Below, in pieces: positions 41,038-52,917 of a stretch of DNA of 64,000 nucleotides (positions are counted from its first letter, which is position 1; each line of letters begins with the position of its first letter). Where the stretch lies: positions 2,294,001 to 2,358,000 of the forward strand of contig JAGPYM010000002.1 of NCBI GenBank assembly GCA_020736575.1. The letters are read 5' to 3'. Both the position numbers and the translations under genes were made by a program. The notes beneath the pieces are model-generated. The model searched no databases, was not told the DNA's origin, and saw only the letters and a list, made by a program, of their open reading frames with translations. This DNA comes from Thelonectria olida. Its lineage: Eukaryota > Ascomycota > Sordariomycetes > Hypocreales > Nectriaceae.

Positions 41038-43517
41038 AGCAAAGATGGGAAAGACGATGTCTCGGAGGAGAATATTGGGGTTGGGCCAGGCCACGCGGAC
41101 GTCCTGGGGGCGGGAGATGAGTGCGGGAGCAAAGACAGGAAGTCTCCGGCACTTGAGCAAAGTCCCCAAAGTGGGAGCTTGATATAAGAATTGAGCGAGT
41201 GAAAGGAAGAAAGGAGAGACAACCACGAATAACCTGATGAAGTCGCGAGATGCAACCTAAACGGGTGAAGAGGTGCAGGAGTCCAACGGTACCACGATGG
41301 ACTCGAATATGAGCGAGCGAGGGGCTAGAAATCGTCAGCGCTTGCGACGGAACAACAGGCATAGCGCCCCTCGGTGCAGGCCCGCATCCATGGTTTTAAA
41401 CCCGGCCCTAACGCAACCCAAGCGTGCGACTGGGGCTCTGGCGTTGCAGTGCGTTCAGCCCTGCGAGGCGACGAGAGATGGGGGTCCGAGATGGGGCCGT
41501 AGAGTCAAATCAGCACCGAGGACCAAGCTCCGGGACACGCACGCGGCCCATTGGGAGAGCTCCAGTTGAGCAAGTTTGGGCATTTCATTTGGATCTTTGG
41601 TTCTTTTGGTGGGCGGCACAGGGTCCGGTGTTGTGATGCATGGCCCTTTTGATGATCCACCCGTTGGAGCAGCGAAAGACAATCAATGCTGCTATTTGCC
41701 TCCTGATGCCTGTCCACCGCTCGCAAATTGGCATCCACGCTGATGGCTAAAACGGTATGCATATGCTTGGTATTGGCGGTGGAATGGCTGCATCGATGAG
41801 CAAGAGGGCGTCAAAGTTCGGACGCTACATTTCTACCCCCTGTCGAGTCGAGATCCAGTACTCGTGGGCACGTCTGCCTTGAGTTGATCAGTTCATATCT
41901 TGTTGGTCCAAGGTCTGAGTCGGATTATCACTTACAGGTTATCACATATACCTTGGCGAGGCGTTCAAACAACCAGCCCATTGCACATCGTGTGCCGCGG
42001 ACAGGGCTGGCCCACGTCAGCTATCGGTGTCGACAACATCCGACTTACATGACCAAACGTGTCTCCAGATGACCGCTATCAAAAGGCGTCAGGGATCCGT
42101 GAAGAGGAGCAGGCATCCTCGAGACCCTGGTCCAGTTCCCAACTATGGGAGATTATTTCATTCGGTAGACGTCATGATGGTGGATCTGTGTTGGTATCTA
42201 GAACGTCGCCTATGTCCGTGACCGAAGTTGTGTGCATATCCAACCTAGTCACGACTTAACCATGGTTCCGGGTTCAGAGGCCTCGGTAAGACGGAGATCT
42301 CGGGTGCTGGGGCTTGATCTTGGGTAAAGGTGACATGAAAATGAAGCCGCGGGGATGGGAATCTTGAAGTTGCCTAGTTACTTGGTTCCAGCTTCGGTCT
42401 GCCACGTGATGAGATGGTTGGGAAAATGCAGGAAGGTGCAATAAGGTCCTACCTGCCTTCAGCATGCCACCACCGTTCAACTCAAAATGGGAACGAGGCT
42501 TCTGGGAGCATGCGTCAAGCCACCAGCATCTAACTTTGAGCGATTGCGACTGGAACGCCAAGACTATGCACTTGAGTGATGGCTGCATGTGTTGTCAAGG
42601 TAAAAGGATGGAAGTCATGATTCCATCTTCATCCGCGCAGTGACGACCTTTGGTGTCCGTTGTTCCATGGGCCACCTTTGGTCGCAGCGGGGGCGGGGTC
42701 GGTAGGGCTGACGGCGGGAAAGCGTTGGGCGGCGCGCCTGCCGTTTTGGAGGATCCGGTACAATGGAAACTACGACCTGGGGTTCCTTCAAGGTTCGGCA
42801 GTGGCTGGGGCACTTGATTGATCAACACCTCAGGCGTGCTCAGGCATTGAATTTCATCGCCTCTCTTTTCTCCCTTATAAGGCGAAACCAGTGAAACTCG
42901 AGGAAATTTTCACTCTTCACTCTTACGCAGACAATGAGTGACTGTGTTTCATCGGGTTCTCAACTGTCCCGTGTCCCACGTCAGCTGGTCTCGTCCAATG
43001 GCCATTGCTAGCGTTTCCGAGACTATCTCCACACACCTTTTCTCTACCATCAAGAGGCTCTGGGGACCCTTTCTTCTGTCCATGATGCTTCCATCTGACT
43101 TCTTCCCTTGCAGGCCACCTTGAGCTGCTTCACTTTCCTCTCGGCTTAATCACCGCTCAGTATCCTGCCTGGAGGTCACCAAAGCAGAATTATTTTGTCG
43201 TGATGAGCTTTACGAGAGAGATTCATCACTAAACCAGCCCAACTCCTAATCAAGCCCGCGGACACGACAAAATATCAGAGATTTCGAATGCAGTCAACCG
43301 CCGTGGATTTTACCTGGCTCTCAAGTTGAGAACCCAACGACCCAGCGACGCCCAGGCTCGACTCTGCCTCTTCGTTCTTCTATTCTCGTCATGTTCTAGA
43401 ATTTCTCCTTCCTTATCTGTTTTCAAGATCGCAATCTGGTCCTCCTACCCGTCGAGCAAGTCCACTTTTCTCCCTTCGCCTACCTAGACACATCATTATC
43501 CTCACGCCTACACCGCC
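41038..43517. promoter_or_regulatory. Divergent intergenic region between the zinc-cluster regulator and the acyltransferase
   Basis: About 2.5 kb lies without a supported gene. A TATA-like TTATAAGG occurs at about 42881-42888; 45 bp later a short reading frame of about 25 codons begins (MSDCVSSGSQLS...) without a recognisable domain. This could be an upstream reading frame in a long acyltransferase leader. The last 350 bp are CT-rich. Confidence 0.45.
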
Positions 43518-45214
43518 ATGGCCACGGCTATTTCACCAGATCTGGGAGCCCTCGCCCGAATCGATTACCGAGCGTCCTTTTCCAACGCCGTAGCCAACCA
43601 TGGCATGAGACCCCTCGTCCTCCCTTGGGCTCTGCTTGGACCCATGATCCTCCCGCCGCTTTGGCTCGCCATCCCCCACACCAAGCGGCCATGGGTATAC
43701 CGTACAAGGTGGCTGGTGGTTGGTCTTATTGTCGCCTTAGACTTCGATCTGATCCGCTCTGTCAGCAGCTACAATGTTGCATCCGCCTATGGTGCTGGTC
43801 TTATGGGCTCCTGGGGAATTCTCCACACTCTAGACTTGCTCGTCTGGACACGGCCTCAATTCGATGCAGCCAGGATCGTCAAGGCTGCCAAATCAGAGAA
43901 GGCGGCGACGGACGTGCCTTCTGGCATGGCAGAGACGAGAACTGGTAACGGAGCCCTGCGAGAAGATGGAGTACGACAACGTAAGCCCAACAACGTGAAT
44001 GGGCGGGTTTCTCAGGGCAGCAAAGACCATGCGGCTTCCAACAAGGGAGAAACAGAATACGTCTGGCAGCTCTTCCCTGAGAACGGCTCATTCTTGCAGC
44101 GCCTCAACTGGTCCGCCGATTTCGTTACCAACTACAGATGCATAGGTACGTCGGCCTCTCCGAAGGAATGCAACCCCCTCTCGCTAACGCATTGCTGTAC
44201 GTATTCGCTGTAGGCTGGAACTGTTGCATCACATCGGTCCCCCGGCCCAAGATCCCTGCACGCATCCGCGATGGGGACACGTTATCTCTCGATTCCATGC
44301 CCACCGTCTCCAGGAGCGGCTGTAGGCGGAGCCTGACAGTGTCCGAGTTTCTCTGGAGTCGGGTCCGAGTCATGGCGGTTCAGTACATGATTCTGGACTG
44401 CCTCGCTACCTTTATGATCAAGGACCCATACTTCGTTTTCGGTCCTGAACGAAGCATTAGCTATGAACTGCCCTCGTATTTGAACCGCCTTCCCTCGTGG
44501 GCTCTGCTTAGCTACCGCGAACTGATCAGTCTTGCCGGCATCTACGGTGCAATAGACCTCATGTTCAACTTCAACGACGTGTTCCAGTACTACGCATTTT
44601 CCCCCATCTTCCCCATCCGCAAAGAATTTTGGCACTATCCCTCTATCTGGGGTTCTTTCTCCCAGGTACTTGACAGGGGCCTGGCCGGTGGATGGGGAGC
44701 CTTTTGGCACCAGACCTTTCGACTGCAATTCAGCGCTCCTGCAACATATCTAGTTAAAAACGGCTTCTTGACCAAGGGCACCTTAACCACTCGCATTGTC
44801 ACCATGTACGTTGCGTTCCTTCAATCCGGCCTTTTACATGCCTCGGGGAGTATATCATCTATGCCAGAAACAAAGATCTGGCGTTCCCCGGTCTTCTTTC
44901 TGCTGCAGCCTTTGGGCATCATGATTCAGCAAATGTTATTCCGGGCCATTGACACCTACCTCCCTCGTTTCCCCAAGGTGCTTCGGCGAGCAATCAGTCT
45001 AGTGTCTACTCTTGCTTGGATGCAGATGACGGCCTTTCTCTTCTGCGACGACATTGCATCCACGGGTCTTTGGCTCCATGAACCTGTCCCTTTTTCTCCG
45101 TTGCGCCTGATGGGATTCGGTCACCCTGACGATCACTGGCAGCGGTGGAACAAGATCAACCTCCCAACATGGTACTGGGGCAAACATTGGTGGACAAGCG
45201 GGGTGCAGATCTGA
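43518..45214 (+). CDS. Wax-synthase/TRI7-like membrane-bound O-acyltransferase
   Basis: Exons are 43518-44145 and 44214-45214 (1629 nt, 542 residues), with a 68-nt intron. It is a polytopic membrane protein with hydrophobic segments LPWALLGPMILPPLWLAI, WLVVGLIVALDFDLI, AGLMGSWGILHTLDLLVW and several in the C-terminal half. The C-terminal region has the wax-synthase-type motifs FWHQTFRLQF (about residue 373) and SGLLHASG with its conserved His (about 414). These place it in the MBOAT-like family that includes plant-type wax synthases and fungal TRI7-like acetyltransferases. It should transfer an acyl group to a hydroxyl of a lipophilic acceptor in the ER; the substrate cannot be read. A Lys/Gly/Asn-rich loop (about 125-185) separates the first helices from the rest. 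It is convergent with TERT. Confidence 0.82.
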
Positions 45215-45431
45215 AGGATGTACGATTTTCTGTGTTTCATACGGGAGACAAGGAAGCGTTTCTGTATGGTGACTTGGGTCGAATATATTCGGTTGCATGG
45301 CAAGGACTTGCATTAGAATCTGGGCACGGCAGGGAGTTGGTTGGAATACAGGAAGATTAGACAAAGACCGGCGAGAGGTTACATAGGGCAATTTATACTT
45401 CTCCTTGAATTCAGGTGTTTCGCTTTCAGCA

Positions 45432-48400
45432 CTAATAGGCCTGTCCAGCGCCTATTTTCTCGGCCTGCCTATCTAGCCACGCAATCACTTGCCCGTACTT
45501 GGTCTGCCTCTTTGTCAATACCTTGGAGAATGCCAAACAGGCGATGCTACTTCAGTCAGCGATAACAAATCCAGCTTGACAATGACTATGGCCAATAACG
45601 CTAGGGGCATCGTCACTTACGCGGCAACCTGGCTCTTGCGAACCTCGCACGTGTACTGCGGATACCGCATGGTGCGGGACTTGCCAGTGAGCAGGAGAAA
45701 GGCCACATCGACGAGCTTTGATATCGTGCCTGCAAGGCGGAAACGGTCAGCAGGAAGACACCACATCAAGTCGATAAGAGCGGGCACTTGCGGATGATGA
45801 TATTGCTGCTTGGCTGGCGCGCTTTCGCAAGGCAGCGTATATAAGCCCACATCTTGGTGGCTGTTTCGCAAAAAGCACCGTGGAGGGATTGGAGGACTGT
45901 CCGGGTTGAGTTATGCGTGGTGTCGAAGAACATGAGGTGGGATTGGATCTTGAAAGCATCTATGTGAAGTGTTATTAGACGTGCATTTATCCATTGTTGG
46001 GTTGGGTTGGTCATGCAGCTTACTGAGGACTTTGCGCTGAAAGTTCTGGCCTGGTGCGCGGCCATGGTCGACGGTGAGAGAAGCCGAGATATCTACGTCC
46101 ACGTTTTTCTCGCGATCCTTGGCAATGTCAAGAGTCTGTGTGTTGATGAGCGTGCCACAGTAGGGAAACCCCATGCCTTGATCCGTCTTGTAGACTTCTC
46201 CGCTCCTACACCACATGTCGAAGTTGATCAGCGTCTTTTTCGGATTGACCACGACGCCGTAGTCAGGAAGTCCGCCATGCATCTTCTCGACGAACTGGAC
46301 GGCTTTATCCCGGTCGAGTGTGATGAGAAGAAAGTCATCTATGAGCCGCAACAACAGCGTGTCTGGTCCATCCAAGAATCCGAGATGCTTTCTTTCGAGA
46401 TCGGCGTAAAAGTAGTTGCACAAAAACGAAGACAACACAGATCCTTGAGGAATTCCTGTCTTCTGTCGGTAGTACTTCTTGCCCACTTTGACCAGATTCT
46501 GTTCGACGTGCTGCGCCAATAGGTCCATAAGATCATGCACGCTGTGCGTCTTCCGCATAGCGCTCTCCACAAACACCGTGTTCTTCTTCTTACCGGCCAA
46601 GCCCTTCTCAAGTCGCTCCCGAAAGCGGTTCTTGTTGCCCTCAGCTAGGGCCTGCGCGTGCCACCGTCGAATCGGCTTTGAAGCAGCCTTGTCTCCGGGA
46701 AGCGCATCTCGGTCGCCAGGTTTCACCTCTGCGTGCTTTGTAACAACGTACTCAGCCTGGCTGGGAACTGAACCCATCAGCTGGACTACGGCCGCTTGAG
46801 GGATGGTGTCGAAGGCAGCTGTAACATCGACCTTGGCGAAGTAAAACCTGGTGTGATTGGGTTCGAGGTTTTGTTTGAAAGCCTTCAAACGGGTATATAT
46901 ATCACTGACGGAGAACATTGTTGAGCCCAGCTTCGATGGGTGGAGTGTCTAGGCATTTTAGTTTCGCTCTTATAGAATGAATATCATGACTTACCCTCTC
47001 TAGCTTTAGGAGCGTATGAACTGGTCCGAGTATCGTGTTGATACTTGGGCCGAGTTTTTTGGTAGGGCCTCTAGCCAGCGCTCTTCGCCTCAAGTTCATG
47101 ATGGGTCGCAACTTGTCGCCCTTCGGCAATAGTCGGACTTGACTGAATCCAAGAGGCCTTGATTGAAGAATCCGAAGGGCATCATCCAGCTTGACTTCGT
47201 CAAGCATGTTCTCTTTCAACTTCGCCATTGATGGCTCTGCGACGTACTTCCAGACCTCATGTCTGAAGTAAAAGACTTGATATCGGTGAGTGTTCGACTC
47301 TGTGACGTAAAAGTGACTGCGAATCAGGGGTATCAAAAGAGAATCAAAAACGTAATACAAAAACTCGTGAAAAATCTCGTGGCGTTTGGCCGCGTCCGTC
47401 TTGCTTGGCTTCTGGTCCCGAAGACCGGGAGGCTGAAGCCACGAGATGTCGGTGATCTATGTGTTCCCCGATGAGCCAGTGTGACCTTAATATCTTAATA
47501 GTGACAAGCATACCTTCAAATCCTGCATGATTTCATGAAGCGAAACGCTCTCAAATCGCCTCAGCTGGATGAAATGGTCCACCTTCTTCAGGGCTGCCTC
47601 CTTGTTGTGAGCCTGGGTTTCGCCCTCTCCCCAGAACTGGTCTGGAATGATCTTTGACAAAACTGCTTGACAGAATGCCGAGACTTGTGCCTTGGGAGTC
47701 GCTATCTCCACCAAAGACTTGTACTGTATCTGAGGCTGCGGAAGCATTTGAGTGCTAGGGGCCTGCTTCCGAAGATGCTTCTTCTTCAAAGATCGACGAC
47801 CCTGGGACAATGTTGCCTTGACACCCTGTGAGTTCCTGTGCTTGCCGCTTTCGCGCTTAAGCCCCGGCCTCCGGCTCCGACTGGGTATATCAAACATGCA
47901 GGGGCAGTAATGTCCAAGAAGCTCAACATATGAGCATCTCCCATGCAGAATTCGAAGCCTCTCAACTAGCGCTCCTGCCTCACCACGCAGTCGTTTCGGT
48001 ACCTTGGCTAACTGGGCAGTTGGTGCATCAGGCTTTGGGGGAAAGGCTAACGCAATTTCCTCCTCTCTCAGTGTGTAATCTTGAAACCGTTGGGCAGTCT
48101 GGGAATGGTCGACCTGTGAGGTGAAGACATTGTGAAGTCGGAATTGGCGAGGAAACATGTACATCATGACCTTGATGGTATTTCCTCGCTGCTCTGCTTG
48201 GCTTTCCGAGTCCGCTATTCTGACTTCCTTATCAGGTTTTGATAGGTGAAGACATCGATTTAGAACATCTATGCTTAGTTAGCAACGGGAACGAAATAAA
48301 CCAAGTCAAGGCTGCATCATACGGATATGCTTGAATCCCGACTGGACCAGTCCTCTTGACGTGAGAGATGGCTTTGCGTAGAATATCCTGCTTCTGACCA

Positions 48401-49297
48401 GTGTGATCTCCGCCGGCTTTCTGCATTGAGGTAGGCCATCCTTTCTGAGCGAGCTGGCATTTCCAGACAAATCCAGCTCAGATAAGGGAATTCCTAAATC
48501 TGTCAACGGAGGCTCTCCCAGGGGGAAACAGAAAATTCCTTACCGCATATCTGATAGTAATTATAGAAGCCTGCTTGGAGAGGAATGTAGATGGAGGAAT
48601 CGAGAAGGAGATCAATCATCATCCTCTCGCCAGACTGGCCGAGAAGAGCCAAGAGCTGTGGCCAAGGGGCCTCTCTAAGAGCCTTCACATGGGAATTTGG
48701 GTACAGGCTGAAGATATTGGGGATTGATGTCGCGCCTTTGTCTGTTGGTCCAGTCACCTTCCTGAAGCCATCACATAGCAGGTGTTTCGGGCGTCTCCCT
48801 GACTTCAGCTCTTTTGAAAAGAGGGACCAGATGACAAAGTCAACAATCTATATCCTTGTGTTAGTCGCAAATCGGATTCGGAGCCAAGAGAAAAGGCAGA
48901 CCTCGGACTGGGAATAAAGCGACCCGGCCAGGCCATTGGAGATTGTGACGTAGGACTCATCTCCTTTCTGAGAAAAGGACACCCATTGCTCCCACCTTGT
49001 GTCTTGAACATGGTGGTCCTGTTGGTGAGAACACACAAGAGTGGTGTCCAGAAGTTGTACCAGCTGTGCTTCGGTCTCGCTGATACTCTCACTTGTTCCG
49101 AGGGACGCTATTTTCTTCCGCCGAAGACGAGAACTACCAGGCAAATGCAAGAGCACATGTCCCCTGAGTGTGGTCACGGTAGCATAGCAACGCTGCAGCA
49201 GATCTCGGCGAACAGGCGTGTCATGGCCGGAAGGCTTTTGTTTTTTGCATCTCGACGCGTCGGCATCGCTGACCTTCCGTTTTGAATCGGAGCTCAT
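45432..49297 (-). CDS. TERT: Telomerase reverse transcriptase (TERT)
   Basis: Nine exons: 49297-48902, 48847-48544, 48493-48323, 48268-47514, 47456-46995, 46930-46024, 45959-45792, 45729-45621 and 45546-45432 (3387 nt, 1128 residues; all phases agree). TERT copies the telomerase RNA template onto chromosome ends. N-terminal GQ-type segment: VIWSLFSKELKSGRRPKHLL and YPNSHVKALREAPWPQLLALLG. RNA-binding domain CP motif: YMFPRQFRLHNVFTSQVD. T motif: ISWLQPPG...KRHEIFHEFLYYVFDSLL. Motifs 1 and 2: YFRHEVWKYV and VRLLPKGDKLRPIMNLR. Motif A: FAKVDVTAAFD (D731). Motif B': KTGIPQGSVLSS. Motif C: RLIDDFLLIT (D894, D895). Motif D/E region follows. The thumb extension ends with KLVDVAFLLLTGK and TKRQTKYGQVIAWLD. 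The insertion between motifs A and B' is typical of telomerase. The seventh intron needs a GC donor. Confidence 0.95.
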
Positions 49298-52200
49298 TTC
49301 AACAAAGCTTGCATCGCGTATTCATATCGCGTTGTTTACCGTGCCCAATTCGATATCACAAAGTGTCGTTGAGATGAAAGCCACAGCCGCAATGGGCGCC
49401 TTCCCGCTCTGAGGTGTGCAAGACGTGTATTGGTGGCTTGCCCGGAATGTGGCAAGTGTGGCTCACCCACCATCACCCACCATTCTCGGGGGCTTGACCA
49501 AATCAGGCATGACGCCCATAATTACCTTCCCTAGCATGGGTTGTGGTGCTGGCTGCTTCAGGGACAGCACAAAGTGGCGCTATTGCGGTATCATCGTGGA
49601 AATGGGTCAACGCAGGTACGGCATCTGATCTGACAGTGTGATGAGTCGGGACGTGATCTTTGTGTGGCTGAGATAAGGGGATGCCTCTCACTAATATCTA
49701 ATTAACGGCAAGCGGGCTTCTTCGGCATTCATAATCACACCCGCACGCAACAAGTCTGCAGAAGCGGCCGTATCGGGCATCAGTAGCAGCATCAGCATCA
49801 TACAACGATGCAGTAGTCGTAACCCAAAGGCAAGACGGGGAGCACGGAGCCCAGCCGGTAAGCCAGGCAACCTAGCAAAGCAAACATTGGTGATGGACAA
49901 GATGGTACGATCGATTGAATTGGGTGATGACCATGGGTCCCCGGATCTACAACCACGGCCGTCCGAAGTCTGGAGAATGAAGAAACAAAGGCAATTTAAG
50001 GGAAAAACTTCCTTTTCTTCTTCTTGCTCGAATTTCCTCAGGACGTACCCGGAAATAGCGGGTGACTCAGGGAACAGAGGGAATTTCTTCAGCTGCTCAG
50101 CACAGGACGCGACACAGTCCGTCCAGAACACGAACCAGGTCCAGGGCTTTGTGAGAGGGCTCGCGGACTTCATGGATCTTCACCGTGTGTCAGGGGTATC
50201 AGGGCTTCCAGGGATGGACACGAGGCGAGCAGGCCTGACAGACCGGGATCCAGTGTCTCTGGAATAGAAATCACAACCGTTGCTGGGGCGAAGGAGCCGG
50301 TCCCTCATGACGAATACTGATGAATTCCCCCACCACACCATGGGGATCGCGAAGGACCCTCCGGAGAGAATACGTTGGGTGTTCGGGTAGATACGAAGTA
50401 CGTACGCCGCAAGTACGTGGGGAAGAAAGAACGAGACATGAACAACACGGGAGTATTCGTACTCAGTCGGAGGTCAAGGATTTCGGGGGTTACAACTGAA
50501 AAGGGGGCGGGAAGCACGAGCAGTGAGTCCCAAGACTGAAGACAGGCATGCAGGCGGCCTGGGGTAGCATTTCGGGTACGGTAATATTCAATAGAGACAA
50601 GGTCAGGCGAGGGAAACAATTCGAGAAGAAGAGAAGAGGGACAAAAGGGGCGTGCTCTCACACAAAGAGCAGAGGAAATCGGGGATACCTTATTAGGTAC
50701 GTAGTATGATGACGGGCGGATGACAAGATATTCTCCCGCGTAAATTGATTTCTTGCCCCATCCCCCCATGCCCAGTGGTGATCGATAAGCGGCCGCCAAA
50801 ATAGGCCGCTGCAACCCCCTGGGACTTGAAAAGTCAACTTGGATGGTGGGACTGGGCTCGAACAGACTGGGCGTGGTGATTGATGGCCAGGCCGGGCAGA
50901 GGAGTCTCCGAGTGTGAGCAGATGCAGGATGCAGACGGGACGAGGTTCATGATATGATGAGGCGAACGACATGCGCAAGGAGATTGAAGGAATTAGGCTG
51001 GAACACACTGGCAAGCCTCTGGAACGGAAAAAGAAAAGGATTTTCTTCGAGATGCAGAACACGCCAACAACTCGCTGCTGTGTTGGCCTGGCCAATACGG
51101 AGGACAAGGCCAACATCGCATTCCTCCCGCTAAAACGCATGTCCAAGGTCTGAGCCCAAGCCCGTCAAGGGCCATAGCCAAACACGGCGCGCACAAGCTT
51201 AAAGTTACACCAGCCATCGCACAACGCCTTTCCGACCTGGGTAAGTCGGATGTGCCTTGCTTCAGGTACAGGAAGGGGAAGCGCATCCATCAAGCGTCAC
51301 AGTATCGCGGCATTTGACTCCGATTGAGACGGGTGCCGTCGAGTCGAATCGAGCTTGGTCGTTTGGCCTGGTTCGTAGGTTGGTTGAGACGCCGAAAATC
51401 AGGTTTGTTTGGCTTGTGCGCTGCAAATACATGGTTGATCAGTACCTCGAGTGCCTCCGCCCGGGATCCAAGTCCAGGAATCACAGACGATACTTTACAA
51501 TTGTTACCTACGTCTCATCCCCATATAGGTAGGTATATAGTTATATAAAGTGCCTGCGCCCCCAGCACGAGGGCTGTCGCGGACAAAAGGCCTTGTCCCT
51601 GCCAGGATGGCTCGGAACTCGAGGCACACACATTATCACAGGTCGGACTGATCTGATGAGAAGAGGATCAGAACAACTTCGTTGTGAGCTTTGCTTTAAC
51701 AATGCACCCCCATCTAAAGCGTTGAAGAGCTTCCAGTCTTCAAGGGCCCTGAATGAATAGTTGCATGCACCGAAAGGCATGCAGGGAGAGTGCTGTCTTG
51801 CCGTCCCGTCAGGCTAAATGACATGGAAGGTACGAAGTACTTGCGATGCCCGTACCAGGCCGAGTCCAAATTCACTGAAGTCGGGTGCGTTTCGGTCAAG
51901 GGTGGTACCTGAGCACCAAGGCGCTGGCACAGGGTTGGCAGAGACGGGATGGACAAAAGCGGTAAAGCGCCGCCGCGTTTGCGGTCCACCACATCGCGAC
52001 TTCAACTCTCGGCAGCACCACCAGCAAAACGGCCCGGCCTTTTAACTTACGTATGGACTGGGCCGAGTATGCGCTCGCTGTTTGTTCCCCCTGCCGGTGC
52101 TGCCTTTCGAATGAGCGATGTTGCTGTCTGTTGGCCGTGCCTTTGACCCCTTGCCGTTGTGCCTCTAATTCCTTTCGTCGTGGGGAAGAAAAAAAAGAAG

Positions 52201-52917
52201 AAGAAAAAAAGCAATCCCATCTCCATCTCCATCCATCTCCATCTCACTTCATCCACACACCTTCACCCACACATCCATCCCACAGCACGCCGAGCCAACA
52301 GCCTTCTCCTTGCTTGTACGAGACTCGTACCGCGAGGTACCTGGCCTTGGCTAAATTATTCGGCACTCTACCGTGCCTGCTCCATAGAACTCAGCCCGCA
52401 ACGACGGTTCCCTGTGCCTGGTGCCAGCATCCCCTCGTCTCCCTCGACCCCAGCACGAAGAAAGGCAATCCACTTCAACGTTTCTTCTGCCCCCTTTGGC
52501 CTCGCCTCCTACCGGCAGCACGCAGCTTGTGCTTCGGCTTGCTTCTCTCCCGCCGGCCCTGCATTGCATCAGCCCTTGAGTTGAGTGAGTCCTTCGCTTC
52601 TGAGAGGCCGTAGGGTCCCCGTCCCCATTCCTCTCAATTACCACCTAGGTCCCTTCCATCCACTAGGCACCTCTATAGTCCTTACTTTACCCACCACCTA
52701 CAAACCGCCTACTGTCGCAGCATCTGCCAACGCCAAACCGCCTATCCCGTCCTTCAGGCGCCCTGTCGCCCACCCCCAAATAACGACGCCCGCTCTCACG
52801 CCCTCACACACCTTCAACACCCACACCAACCGCCAACGCATCGATGCTCGCTGCATGGGTCTCTAGCTCCCCGACCAGTCGCTCCGCTCGACGAGCCTGA
52901 CCGATGCTCAGGCCACC
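49298..52917. other. 3.6-kb intergenic region, the largest gene-free stretch
   Basis: It lies between the divergent TERT and RhoGEF starts. Several open frames of 100-190 codons exist but none shows a domain, a splice pattern or consistent codon use. Features seen are a TATATAAAG element at about 51541-51549, TACC/GGTA-type motifs near 50696 and 51527, and a purine run followed by CCATCT repeats at about 52185-52260. The right-hand 800 bp are pyrimidine-rich and probably form the long leader of the RhoGEF gene. Confidence 0.5.

Noticed and set aside
43270..43330. Possible start of a polyketide or terpene cluster around the regulator and acyltransferase
   Set aside because: No synthase, oxidase or transporter gene of a secondary-metabolite type lies between the two genes or next to them in the window.
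46024..47456. Retrotransposon or retrovirus-like reverse transcriptase
   Set aside because: The motif order, the T motif, the long insertion between motifs A and B' and the RNA-binding domain upstream are those of telomerase; no gag, integrase or repeats flank it.
49691..50173. 160-codon minus-strand open frame
   Set aside because: No start context, domain or splice partners; composition looks like random non-coding DNA.
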